DNA of 64,000 nt, from assembly GCF_001279525.1 (NCBI RefSeq), contig NZ_LGDY01000101.1, positions 79,039 to 143,038 on the forward strand. The letters run 5' to 3'. The stretch comes from Nocardia sp. NRRL S-836 (GTDB lineage Bacteria > Actinomycetota > Actinomycetes > Mycobacteriales > Pseudonocardiaceae). The position numbers were made by a program, and so were the translations under genes. Below, one piece after another: positions 31,957 to 42,800 of this stretch; the first letter of the stretch is position 1, and each line of letters starts with the position of its first letter. Below the pieces are notes generated by a model, which had not been told where the DNA came from, ran no database searches, and saw only the letters and a program-made list of their open reading frames with translations.

Positions 31957-32841
31957 ATGAGCGGAACTGCACGGCTGGGGGACTTCCTCAGGACGCGGCG
32001 CTCGCAGCTGCGTCCCGAGGACGTCGGCGTGCCGACCTACGGCGACCGGCGCCGCGTCCCCGGCCTGCGACGGGAGGAACTGGCGCGGCTCGCCGGCGTG
32101 AGCAGCTCCTACTACACCCGGCTGGAACAGGGGCATTCGCCGAGCGCCTCACCCGAGGTCCTCGACGCGCTCGCCGGCGCCCTGCGGCTCGACGACGCCG
32201 AACGCCAGCACCTGCACGCACTGGCCAGACCGGCGAGACAGGCCAGTCGACCCCGCAGGCCGGCGCCGGAACGCGTCAGCGAGGCGACCGCCCAGCTGCT
32301 CGACGCGCTGGCGAACGTCCCCGCGATCGTGCTCGGCCGCCGCAGCGACGTGCTCGCCTGGAACGGCCTGGGACACGCGCTGTTCGCCGGTCACCTCGAC
32401 TTCCACGCGGTACAGGCTCCATGCCGCCCCAACATGGCCCGGTTGGTGTTCCTCGACCCGCACACCCGCGAGCTCTACGCGGACTGGCCGGGCAAGGCCA
32501 GGGCGGTGGTCGGCAACCTGCGCCTGATGGCGGGACAGCACCCCGACGACGCCGCCCTGCACGAGCTCGTGGGACAGCTCAGCGCGACCAGCACCGAGTT
32601 CGCCTCGATGTGGGCCGACCACCGCGTCCGGACGTGCACCACCGCCGAGCACACGATGAGGCATCCGCTGGTCGGCCCGCTGACCGTCACGCAGCAGACC
32701 CTGAGCACCGGACCGGGCCCGTCCGTCGTGGTCGCCACCGCGGCGGCCGGTTCACCGTCGCACACCACGCTGACCCTGCTCGCCCAAGCCACGGCACCGA
32801 ACACCCCGCTCCGGCCGGTGGACCGGGTGTGCGGCAGCTGA
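31957..32841 (+). CDS. Xre-family regulator with MmyB-like ligand domain
   Basis: 294 residues. Helix-turn-helix near 12-75: LGDFLRTRRSQLRPEDVGVP, then RRVPGLRREELARLAGVSSS, then YYTRLEQGHSPSASPEVLDA. The C-terminal MmyB domain (about 105-275) has VLAWNGLGHALF and LVFLDPHTRELYADWPGKAR, typical of a PAS-like fatty-acid-binding fold. Start ATG 31957 has no ribosome-binding site, but CATACT lies 7 nt upstream, so probably leaderless. It is the closest regulator to the NRPS, with the GT39 gene between. Confidence 0.9.
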   Translation: MSGTARLGDFLRTRRSQLRPEDVGVPTYGDRRRVPGLRREELARLAGVSSSYYTRLEQGHSPSASPEVLDALAGALRLDDAERQHLHALARPARQASRPRRPAPERVSEATAQLLDALANVPAIVLGRRSDVLAWNGLGHALFAGHLDFHAVQAPCRPNMARLVFLDPHTRELYADWPGKARAVVGNLRLMAGQHPDDAALHELVGQLSATSTEFASMWADHRVRTCTTAEHTMRHPLVGPLTVTQQTLSTGPGPSVVVATAAAGSPSHTTLTLLAQATAPNTPLRPVDRVCGS

Positions 32842-32878
32842 CTCCCGGCGTGGCGTTCGTCAACGCACGGCGGACTGG

Positions 32879-34396
32879 TCAGTACGGCCCCACGAACCGG
32901 TATCCGGGCCACAGCTCGGCCCACGGCGCGCGCGGACCGCGGCACACCGAGACCGCCCGGCCCTGTTCCACGGTCTCCAGCCCGTGTCCGTTGCCGACGC
33001 GCGCCACCACCGAGCACGAGCGGAAGTCCCGCGCCAGCCGCTCCTCGTCCACACCCACCGCGACCACCACGTCCGCGCTGTCCGGTGGTGGCCCGCGGAA
33101 GTAGAGCTCGTTGTGTCCACTGTAGACCGCCGGGAGCGGGTGACCGGTGCGAATCCAGTGCAGCGTACCGGCTTCGCCGAAGTTGCGCGTCAGCACCACG
33201 GCACGCGCCCGTTCGTCGGCGGGCAGGGCGGCGTGGGCGTCGGCGACCTGCTCGACCAGTCGCGGCCAGCCGACGGTCTCGGCCGTCAGGCTCGTGAGGG
33301 TGAACCGGGTGGCCTGGTGCTCCGGCCACACCGGCAGGACCAGCACGACCTGCGCCACGGCGAACAGCGTCAGCACCGACACCGCCACAGCCCACCGCAC
33401 GCGACCCCGGCTCAGCCACCGGTCCGCGACCACGCACCCGGCCGCCACCAGGGGCACCAGATAGCCCTCGGTGTAGTCGATGCCGCTCGGCGCGACGACG
33501 AGCACCAGTGCCGTTCCCAGGAAGTAGGCCACCGCGAGGGCACGCGCCGGACGCCAGTCCGCGCGCCGCAGCAGGCCCACCAGGCCCGCCACCAGGATCG
33601 GCGCCACGGCCGGTCCGACGAGGAGCGCCACGTCGAGCGCGAACAGCGTGCCGTCGTCCCAGGAGCCCTCGGCCAGCGACCGCGCCATGACGAGCTGCGG
33701 CCAGCCGTTGACCGCCTGGTAGCCCACGTTCGGCGCGGCGATCAGCAATGTCAGCCCAGCACCGGCCCACAACCACCGGCCGCGCAGCTCCCGGCGCGGC
33801 CCCACGAGCAGCAGTGCGACCAGCAACGTCAACGGCAGCAGCAGAACCACGTACTTCGCGTACGTCGCCACCCCGCACGCCGCACCCGCGGCCAGCCACC
33901 ACCGGCCGTCGCCACGCAGCAACGCGCGCAGCGCGAACAACGTCACCGCGCACCAGGCAACGAGGTCCGGGCTGTTTGTCAGCAGGAAGTGCGCCGAGAC
34001 GAGCACGGAGACCGACGTGCCCGCCGCAGCCGCCGCGAGCACCTGCGCGCGCTGTGTGCCGCCCAGTTCCGCGGCGATCAGCGCCGCCAGCACGACCACC
34101 GCCGTGCCGCACAGCAGGGCCGGCGTCCGCACGCCCCACGCGGTGTCGCCGAACAGCGCCGCACCTGCCTTCGCGAGCAACGGCGTGAGCGGTGGCTGGT
34201 CGAAGTAACCCCAGCGCGGTGTGTCGCCCAGCAAGCGGAAGTAGAGCTCGTCGGCCGTGAGTCCGTACCGCCCGGCGAAGGGCAGCAGCAAAGCCGCGTA
34301 CAGCACGACGACCACCGCCACCGGCCCTCGCGCCACCGGCACGGCCCCGCCGGTCCGCGTCGTTCCACCCGGAATCACGCCCTGCGCCGTCGACAC
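32879..34396 (-). CDS. GT39-type membrane glycosyltransferase (ArnT/PMT-like)
   Basis: The start is GTG 34396, with GGAGCGG upstream. A longer frame runs to 34594, but it is polar and lacks coding character. 505 residues with about 10-12 membrane helices. The first periplasmic loop holds the acidic DE motif (GLTADELYFRLLGDTPRWGY) followed by FDQPPLTPLLAK, the hallmark of polyprenyl-phosphate-sugar-dependent glycosyltransferases. A soluble C-terminal part (about 385-505) lies outside the membrane. It would glycosylate an extracytoplasmic acceptor. It is divergent from the NRPS and could modify the product, but such genes are common and the link is unproven. Confidence 0.85.
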   Translation of the reverse strand: MSTAQGVIPGGTTRTGGAVPVARGPVAVVVVLYAALLLPFAGRYGLTADELYFRLLGDTPRWGYFDQPPLTPLLAKAGAALFGDTAWGVRTPALLCGTAVVVLAALIAAELGGTQRAQVLAAAAAGTSVSVLVSAHFLLTNSPDLVAWCAVTLFALRALLRGDGRWWLAAGAACGVATYAKYVVLLLPLTLLVALLLVGPRRELRGRWLWAGAGLTLLIAAPNVGYQAVNGWPQLVMARSLAEGSWDDGTLFALDVALLVGPAVAPILVAGLVGLLRRADWRPARALAVAYFLGTALVLVVAPSGIDYTEGYLVPLVAAGCVVADRWLSRGRVRWAVAVSVLTLFAVAQVVLVLPVWPEHQATRFTLTSLTAETVGWPRLVEQVADAHAALPADERARAVVLTRNFGEAGTLHWIRTGHPLPAVYSGHNELYFRGPPPDSADVVVAVGVDEERLARDFRSCSVVARVGNGHGLETVEQGRAVSVCRGPRAPWAELWPGYRFVGPY

Positions 34397-34614
34397 CGGT
34401 AGCCGCTCCGTTTCCGCTGCATGGGCGCGGTGGCACCGCGTTGCCGACATCGGGCCGCACGAATGGTCCCGGCCACCGCGATGAAAGATGCTACCGAGAT
34501 GATCACCCCGGCCCGGTGCTCCACTCGGCAGCAACGAGACCGCCAGGTGCGTGATCGACGGCCGGTCGATTGATTCCGTTTGCCGGGAAGTCAATTCTGC
34601 TTATTCCGGAGGTA

Positions 34615-34689
34615 ATGAGCGCCCCTCGGTGCGAAAAATGGGATAATCGGCCCGTTCACAGCCAGTGTTGGGGCGGCTGCGGCACGTGA
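34615..34689 (+). CDS. possible 24-residue Cys-containing peptide
   Basis: ATG 34615 is preceded by GGAGGT, but only 1 nt away, too close for efficient initiation. The peptide starts MSAPRCEKWDN and ends SQCWGGCGT, with three Cys. It may be spurious. Confidence 0.15.
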   Translation: MSAPRCEKWDNRPVHSQCWGGCGT

Positions 34690-34894
34690 TCACCTCGGTA
34701 TGGTTGCGCACGTGAGCGCGTAGTCGTTGTTGAATTTCGGATGACCACAAATTGGACTGTTTGGTGGATCCACGCAGGTTGTGCGCCTGGTTAACCTGCG
34801 CTCGGTCACTTCGGTGACTCGGGGGTTTCTTTGGGATTGCTTCCGCCGCTCCGCTGATTCGCATTTGTTTCCGATGGATCAGTGGTCGGCGGAT

Positions 34895-34914
34895 GACACG
34901 AGGGGAGTCGTGTC
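34895..34914 (+). promoter_or_regulatory. stem-loop exposing a Shine-Dalgarno sequence
   Basis: GACACGA (34895-34901) and TCGTGTC (34908-34914) form a perfect 7-bp stem whose 6-nt loop is GGGGAG, which lies 9 nt before the ATG of an 18-codon ORF. Confidence 0.45.
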
Positions 34915-34916
34915 TG

Positions 34917-34973
34917 ATGAACGAGAACTGGTCCACTGGTCGCCGATGGGCGCCGCACCCGTATGTGCGCTGA
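34917..34973 (+). CDS. possible 18-residue leader peptide
   Basis: MNENWSTGRRWAPHPYVR then TGA. AGGGGAG is 9 nt before the ATG, an ideal spacing, and lies in a hairpin loop. Three of 18 codons are Arg and two Trp, so a translational attenuation role is possible. Its distance of 380 bp from the NRPS start weakens this. Confidence 0.25.
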   Translation: MNENWSTGRRWAPHPYVR

Positions 34974-35352
34974 CAGACATCGACCAGAACCGATCTCTGG
35001 ATTGTCGACGGGAACCGCACGGGAACGGTGGACGCGACGTCCACGCCGGTCCCGCCCCTTGCGCAGTGGCCACCACGTCGACCCCGCCGGCGCTCCTGAC
35101 GCCGTGACCTGATCCGCCACATCGGCGACCGTCCGCGAATCCTGCACGCGGCACTCCGCCTCTCGGCCGACCACGATCCGCCGAGGTGTCGTCCGAACAC
35201 GCGCCTGCACGCGTGCGCCCCAGATCCGCTGTATCTGCGGCCCCAGCAATGACTCTGTTCCGCTGTAGCGGAGCGGTTCCGTACGTCCCGACAGCGGCGT
35301 GCCCACCCCACTCGTGCAGTGGATCAGGCCACCGGTAAGGAGAATCGGTTCA

Positions 35353-38300
35353 GTGGTTGAGCGGCGCACGCCCGGTGTCCGGTACTCGCTGACCGCCGCG
35401 CAGGTGGACATGTGGCTGTCGGCGGAGCTGCTCGGGGACACCTCCGAGTTCAACCCGGCCCAGTACGTGGTGCTGCGCGGCCCGGTCGACGAGGAGCTGC
35501 TGCGGGCCGGTGCCCGGGTCGCGGCACGGGAAACCGATGCCTACCGGCTGTTCTTCGGCGACCAGGCGGACGGTGCGCCGTGGCAGGCGTTCGCCGACGA
35601 ACTGCCCGCCGAGGTCATGCCGGTGGTCGACCTCCGCGCGGAGGACGACCCGGTCGGTGCGGCACGGGCGTGGATGCACGCCGACGGCGCCCGGCCGATC
35701 GACCACCGGGTGGCGCCGCTGTGGCGCTGGGCGTTGCTGCGCGTCGCCGACGCCGAGTACTGGTGGTACCACCGGGCGCACCACCTGATCTGCGACATCT
35801 TCTCGTTCCACCTCCTCACCCAACGCGTGGCGGAGGTCTACTCCGGTGGGGAACGACCCCGCTACTTCGGTGCGTGGACCGACGTCGTCGCGGAAGACCA
35901 GGCGTACCGGCGTTCTGCCGACCGGGTCGCCGACGAGCGGTACTGGCTGGACTCCGTCGCGGACGTGGTGACCGGCCGCCAGGACGAGCGCCGTTCCGAA
36001 CGACAGCGGCCACCGCGCCGGCGCACGGTCGCCGTCGGCGCGGCGCTGCGGCGCGCTGTTCTCGACCGGTGTGCCGAGCTGGGGATGCGGGTGCCGCACT
36101 TCCTCGTGTCGGCGTTTGCCGCGTACCAGCGGCAGCTGGTGGACCGCGACGACGTGGTGTTCAGCCTGCCCACGGCCGCCCGCCGCAGTCCGTTGGCCCG
36201 CACCACCCCTGGGCTGCTGGCCAACGTCGCACCCGTCGTGCTGCACGTGCCGGACGGCACGACGGTGCGGCAGCTGGCCGGCACCACCACCGCGCGGCTG
36301 GCCGAGATCGTCGCCCGGTCGCGCTACCGGGGCGAGGACCTGGCCAGGAAGCTCGGTGTCACCGGCGCCGGCGCCTGGTTCGGCCCCACGCTCAACGTCG
36401 TCGACTTCAACCGCCCGCTGGACTTCGGTGCCAGCGTGCGTGCGGACGCGCCGCGCAACCTGTCCGTCGGGCCCATCCGCGACCTCACCGTCACCACCTA
36501 CGGCTGGTCGCTCGGTGACCAGGCGTGGCTGGACGTCGACGTGGAGGACGGGGTGGCCGCCGGTGCCGAGCTGGCGCTGCACGAGGAGCGGTTCCTGGAG
36601 CTGCTCGACCGGATGGCGCGCGGGCCGGTCGACGGCCCGCTGTCCGCGTCCACTGTGGACTGGGTTCTCACCGCGAGCTGGGGAACGGGTGCCGCGCCGG
36701 ACGCCACCGCCGGCGTTCCCGACCTGATCTCGGGCCACGCCGCTACCAAGTCCGAGCTGACCGCCGTCGTGTGCGGCGAGCAGCGGTTGTCCTTCGGCGA
36801 GCTCGGCGAACGGGCCGACGCGCTCGCCGTCCGGCTCCGGCGGGCCGGGGTGGCGGTGGAGTCCGCCGTGGCGGTGCTCGTGCCGCGCGGGCTCGACCTC
36901 GCGGTGGCGTTCCAGGGCGTGTTGCGCAGCGGTGGCGTGTACGTGCCGATCAACCCCGGGCTGCCGGCCGAACGGCTGGCGTTCCTGCTGGCCGACGCCG
37001 GTGTGACGGTCGCGGTCACGACCGGGGACCTCGCCGGTGAGCTGGCCGCGTTCGCCGGAGAGGTGCTGGTGCTGGACGGCGGGTCGCCGGTGGGTGACGG
37101 GCCGTCGGCGGCCGACGTGCTGCCGGAGCGTGCCGATCCCAGCGCGTTGGCCTACATCGCTTACACGTCCGGCTCGACCGGACGCCCGAAGGGTGTGGCG
37201 GTGACGCACAGCGCGTTATCGTCCTATGTGGCCGGGTGGCGTGACGGCTTGGCCGCGCTGGGTGGGCCGGGCACGGTGCTGTCGATGTCGGGTCCTGGTT
37301 TCGACGTGTCGATCGGTGACATGACGCGTGCGTTGGCGTTCGGGCAGACGGTGGTGTTCCTGCCGCACGACGAGGTCGTGTCGGTCGACTCCCTGCACCG
37401 CACGCTCGCGGACAACGCCGTCGAGGTAGCCGAGATCGTGCCCGGCATGCTCCTGCGCGATCTCGCCGCTCACTGCCGCGAGGCGGGTGCGGTCGAGTCC
37501 CTGCGCCTGGTGATCTCCGGTACCGACATGTGGACCTACGACGCGCTCGTGTCGGCGGTCGCGGCCGTGGCGCCGAACGCGGTGCCGGGCAACGTGTTCG
37601 GTGTGACCGAGGCGGCGATCGACTCGATCTTCCACCCGGTCACGGCGCGGCCCGAGCACGAGGGCGAGGTGGTGCCGATCGGCGGGCCGCTGGCCGGTGT
37701 CGACGTGTTCGTCGTCGACGGCCGGCTGCGGCCGGTGCCCGTGGGCGTCGAGGGTGAGCTGCTGGTCGGTGGTGCGGGGCTGGCGCGCGGGTACGTGGGC
37801 CGCCCCGATCTGACGGCCGAGCGGTTCCTGCCCGACGTGTTCGGCGGGACCGGCGGGCGGCTGTACCGCACCGGTGACCGGGCGCGGTGGCGGGCCGACG
37901 GCGTGCTGGAGTTCCTGGGGCGGGTGGACGAGCAGGTCAAGATCCGCGGCTATCGGGTGGAGCCCGGTGAGGTCGAGGTCGTCATCGGTGACCACCCCGG
38001 TGTGCGTGATGTCGTTGTGGTGGCACGGGATGGCGGGCCGCACGGCGGCAAGCGCCTGGTCGCGTACGTCGTGGCCGAGGATGCGAGTGGTCTGGAGCTG
38101 CGGTCCTGGCTGCGGGAGCGGGTGCCGGACTACCTGGTGCCGTCGGTGTTCGTTGCGCTGGACCGGTTGCCGCTCACGCCGAACGGCAAGGTCGACCGGC
38201 GCGGGTTGCCCGACCCGGAGCCCGAGACGGCCGAAGCGTACGAGGCGCCGCGAACGTCCACCGAGGACGTGCTGGCGGTGGTGTGGTCGCAGGTGCTGGG

Positions 38301-39813
38301 CGTCGACCGGGTGGGTGTGCACGACAACTTCTTCGAGCTGGGCGGCGACTCGATCCTGAGCCTGCAGATCGTGGCACGCGTCCGTGCCGCGGGGCTCGGC
38401 GTCGACGTGGCGGACGTGTTGTCGCACCAGACGGTTGCCGAGCTGGCGGCCGTGGTGCGGGACGCGCCCGCGGTGACGCCGGCCGAGCAGGGCGTGGTCA
38501 CGGGCCCGGTGCCGTTGACGCCGATCCAGCACTGGTTCCTGGCGCAGGACATCGCCGAGCGTGACCACTGGAACTGGTCGGGCGTCTTCGAGCTGGCACC
38601 GGGCACCGACCCCGACCGGCTCGCCCAGGCACTCGACGTCGTTGTCGCCCACCACGACGCGTTGCGCATCCGGTTCACGCCGGACAGCCAGTTCAACGCC
38701 GGTGTCGAGGCCACCGGTCTGCTGCGGGTGGCCGCCGGGGACGACGTGGTCGCGGAGATGACGGCCGCGCAGAAGTCGTTGCGGCTGGCCGAGGGCCCGC
38801 TCGTGGCGGCCGTCTTCTTCGACCGCGGTGACGAGCCCGCGTGGTTGGGATTGGTCGTGCACCACCTGGTGATGGACGGCGTGTCGTGGAACGTCCTGCT
38901 GGAGGACCTCGCCACCGCGTACCGCTCGGAGCCGCTGGGGCCGAAGACCACCTCGTTCCAGCACTGGGCCGAGCAGCTGCGGGATCTCGACCCCGGCGGC
39001 GAACGGGCGCACTGGACCGCGGCGACGTCACACGTGGTCGCGCTGCCGGTCGACCACGACGGGCCCAACGACGAGCGCTCGGCACGGGTTCACACGACGC
39101 TGCTGGACGCCGGGACGACCGCCGCGCTGCTCGGCGACGCGCACAAGGCGTACCGCACGCAGGGCAACGACCTGCTGCTGGCCGCGCTGGTGCGCACGCT
39201 GGGCCCGTGGGCGGGCACCGACGAGCTGACCATCGACCTGGAGAGCCACGGCCGTGAGGCGATCGCCGACGGGGTGGACCTGTCGCGCACGGTCGGGTGG
39301 TTCACGTCGATCTTCCCGGTGCGGCTGAGCCGCCACGAGGACCTCGGCACGACGGTGAAGGCGGTCAAGGAACAGCTTCGAGCGGTGCCACGTCGTGGCG
39401 TCGGCTACGGCGCTTTGCGGTGGCTGCACGGCGAACTGGCCGATGTTCCGGACCGGCCTGTGCTGTTCAACTACCTGGGAGCCGGTGCGGGCACCGGCGA
39501 TCTGGTGCGGCGTGAGCTGCCCGCCACCCTGCGCGGCCCCGCGACGGCCGGTCGCGGCACCCGGTCACACGTGCTGAACCTGGAGGTGGCCCGCACGGCC
39601 GACGGGCAGCTGCGCGTCGAGTGGCACTACAGCGCCGACCTGCACGAGACCGCGACCGTCGAACGGCTCGCCGAGACCTACCGGCGAGAGCTGGCCGCGC
39701 TGGTGGCGCACTGCCGGTCCGGGGCTTCGGGTCTCACACCGTCGGACTTCCCGCTGGCGTCGTTGGCGCAGAACGAGGTCGACCGGCTCGCGACGCGGTA
39801 TCCGGGGCTGGCG
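35353..39813 (+). other. NRPS module 1: C(starter-like)-A-T-E
   Basis: C1 about 35374-36615 (RYSLTAAQVDMWL; WYHRAHHLICDIFSF), A1 about 36700-38215, carrier Ser1000, E1 about 38497-39760 with H1170/H1171. C1 is unlike the other five: it matches the group that accepts an acyl, aryl or upstream aminoacyl donor. The second motif half DG is DI here. Confidence 0.85.
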
Positions 39814-42800
39814 GACGTGTACCGGTTGGCGCCGGTGCAGTCGGGCATGCTGTTCGGGGTCGTGGGTGCGCCGGCCGAAGGGGATGGGCTCTACTGGGGT
39901 CAGGGCGTCTACGAGCTCACCGGCACCGTCGACGCCGACCGGCTCGCCGGCGCGTGGCGGTCGGTGATCGCGCGGCAGGCGGCGTTGCGCAGCGGGTTCG
40001 TGTGGGAGGGCGTCAGCGAGCCGGTGCAGGTCGTGCTGTCCGACGCCGACGTGCCGTTGAGGACGCACGACTGGTCCGGGCTTGATCACGCTGCTCAGCA
40101 GGACCGGTTGCGGGAGTTGCTGGCGGAGGACCGTGCTCTGGGCTTCGACCTGGCGGTACCGCCGTTGACGCGGCTGTACCTCGTCGACCGCGGATGTGGT
40201 CAGCACTGGCTGATCTGGGGGCTGTACCAGGGGTTGTGCGACGGGTGGAGCCTGCCGGTCGTGCTGGACGAGGTGTCCGCCGCCTACGAGGGCCGGCCAC
40301 TCGCCCCGGCGCGGTCGTACCGCGAGTACATCGCGTGGCTCGACCGGCGAGATCCGGCCGAGCCGGAAGCCTTCTGGCGCACCTACCTCGACGGGTTCGA
40401 GGCGCCGACGCCGTTGCCGGTGGACCGGCTGGCCGCGAGCCACTACGCGCAGGACCGGCGGCGGACCGCGCTGGACCCGGAGGTGACGGCCAAGATCGTC
40501 GACCTGGCCCGCCGGGAGCGCGTGACGTTGTCGGCGGTGGTGCAGGCGGCGTGGGCGAAGGTGCTGTCGGCGTCGTCGGGTGAGGACGACGTGGTGTTCG
40601 GCCTGACGGTGTCGGGTCGTCCGGCCGAACTGGCCGGGGTCGAGTCGACCGTGGGCCTGTTCATCAACACGCTGCCGGTGCGGACCGTCGTGCCCGCGGA
40701 CGTGCCGTTCACGACGTGGCTGCACGACCTGCGGGACAACCAGGTTGCCGTGCAGCGCTTCGAGTACACGCCGCTGGTCGACGCGCAACGCTGGTCGGCG
40801 GTGCCCGGTGGCCGCGCGTTGTTCGACAGCATCGTCGTGCTGCGCAACTACCCCGGCGGCCGGACCCAGGTCGCCGACTTCGAGCTCTCGCCGTTGCTCG
40901 ACTCGGTGGAGCAGGGCAACTACCCGCTCACCTTCGCGGTGGACGTGGACGCCACGCTGCGCATCGAGGCCGAGTTCTCCACCGCCGCGTTCGACGCGGT
41001 CACGGTCGAACGGATCCTGGACCAGCTCGCGGTGGTGCTGACCGCCGTGGCGGAACGGCCTGACCTGGCGGTGCGTGACGTGCCGTTGCAGCGGCCCGAG
41101 CAGGCCGCGGCGTTGGTGGCGTGGGGCGAAACCCCCGAGCCCGCCGCCGAACGGCCGGTGCCGGACCTGATCGCCGGGTGGACCTCCTCCGAGGTCGCGG
41201 TGGTCTGCGGCGAGGAACGGCTGACGTTCGCCGAGTTCGGCGCGCGGGCCGACGCGGTGGCGGGGCGGCTGCGTGCGTGTGGCGTGACGGTGGGGTCGCG
41301 GGTCGCGGTGCTGGTGCCGCGCGGGGTCGACCTGGCCGTGGCGTTCCAGGGCGTGTTGCGGTCCGGTGGCGTGTACGTGCCGGTCAACCCCAGGCTGCCG
41401 GCGGAACGGCTGGAGTTCCTACTGGCCGATGCCGGTGCGACGGTTGCGCTCACGACCGGGGAACTGGTGGGCGAGCTGGCCGGGTTCGTCGGCGAGGTGC
41501 TGGTGCTGGACGACACGGCGCCGGTGGTCGACGTGGCACCGGTGCGCATCGATCCCGGAGCGCTGGCCTATGTGGCTTACACCTCCGGCTCGACGGGGCG
41601 GCCCAAGGGTGTGGCGGTGACGCATGGCGCGTTGTCCGCGTATGTGGCCGGATGGCGGCAAGGGCTGGCCGAGCTGGGCGGTCCGGGCACCGTGCTGTCG
41701 ATGTCGGGCCCCGGGTTCGACGTGTCGATCGGTGACATGACGCGTGCGCTGGCGTTCGGGCGAACGGTCGTCTTCCTGCCGCACGACGAGCACGTCACCG
41801 TGGAGTCGTTGCACCAGACCCTGGTCGACCACGAGGTCGAGGTCGCGGAGATCGTGCCGGGCATGCTGCTGCGTGACCTGGCCGCGCACTGCCGGGAGGC
41901 AGGGCCGGTCAAGTCGCTGCGGCTGGTGATCTCGGGTACGGACATGTGGACGCACGACGCGCTGACGAGCGCGGTCGCGGATGTCGCGCCCAATGCGGTG
42001 GCGGGCAACGTGTTCGGTGTGACCGAGGCGGCCATCGACTCGATCTTCCACCCGGTGGGCGAGGACCACCCGGCCGCCGTGGTGCCGATCGGGACGCCGT
42101 TGGCCGGTGCTCGTGCCGTCGTGGTCGACTCGGCGATGCGGCCGGTGCCGGTGGGTGTTCCCGGTGAGCTGCTGGTCGGTGGGTCGGGTGTGGCGCAGGG
42201 GTATGTGGGTCGGCCGGATCTGACCTCGGAACGGTTCGTTCCCGATGTGTTCGGTGGGGCCGGTGGGCGGTTGTACCGGACCGGTGACCGGGCGCGGTGG
42301 CGTGCGGACGGGACGATCGAGTTCCTCGGGCGTGTCGACGAGCAGGTGAAGATCCGTGGTTACCGGGTCGAACCCGGTGAGGTCGAGGTCGTCATCGGTG
42401 ACCACCCCGATGTACGCGATGTTGTTGTGGTGGCGCGGGATGGCGGTCCGCACGGTGGTAAGCGGCTTGTGGCGTATGTCGTGGCTGAGGGGGAGTTCAG
42501 CGGGTCGGCGTTGCGGTCGTGGTTGCGGGAGCGGGTGCCGGACTTGCGGGAGCGGGTGCCGGACTACCTGGTGCCGTCGGTGTTCGTTGCGCTGGACCGG
42601 TTGCCGCTGACGCCGAACGGAAAGGTCGACCGGCGTGGGCTGCCGGACCCGGAGCCGGAGACGGCCGAGGCGTATGTCGCGCCGCGGACCGCGGTCGAGG
42701 AGACCCTGGCGGCCGTGTGGTCGCAGGTGCTCGGCGCTGATCGCGTTGGCGTGCACGACAACTTCTTCGAGCTGGGTGGCGACTCGATTCTGAGCCTGCA

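Larger units (their letters stand above)
34397..35352. promoter_or_regulatory. 956-bp region upstream of the giant NRPS
   Basis: It is locally AT-richer than its surroundings (34470-34900). No frame is convincing as a conserved protein. Structured elements are a stem-loop (34895-34914), two CCGCTGTA copies (35226-35233, 35260-35267) in short inverted repeats (CAGAT/ATCTG; TCCGCT/AGCGGA), and two tiny ORFs listed separately. Such a long gap before a 27-kb gene usually holds promoter and regulator sites. Confidence 0.6.

Noticed and set aside
34601..35453. Minus-strand frames and a plus-strand 108-codon frame upstream of the NRPS
   Set aside because: Mixed composition, no ribosome-binding site at useful distance, no motif; treated as non-coding leader.
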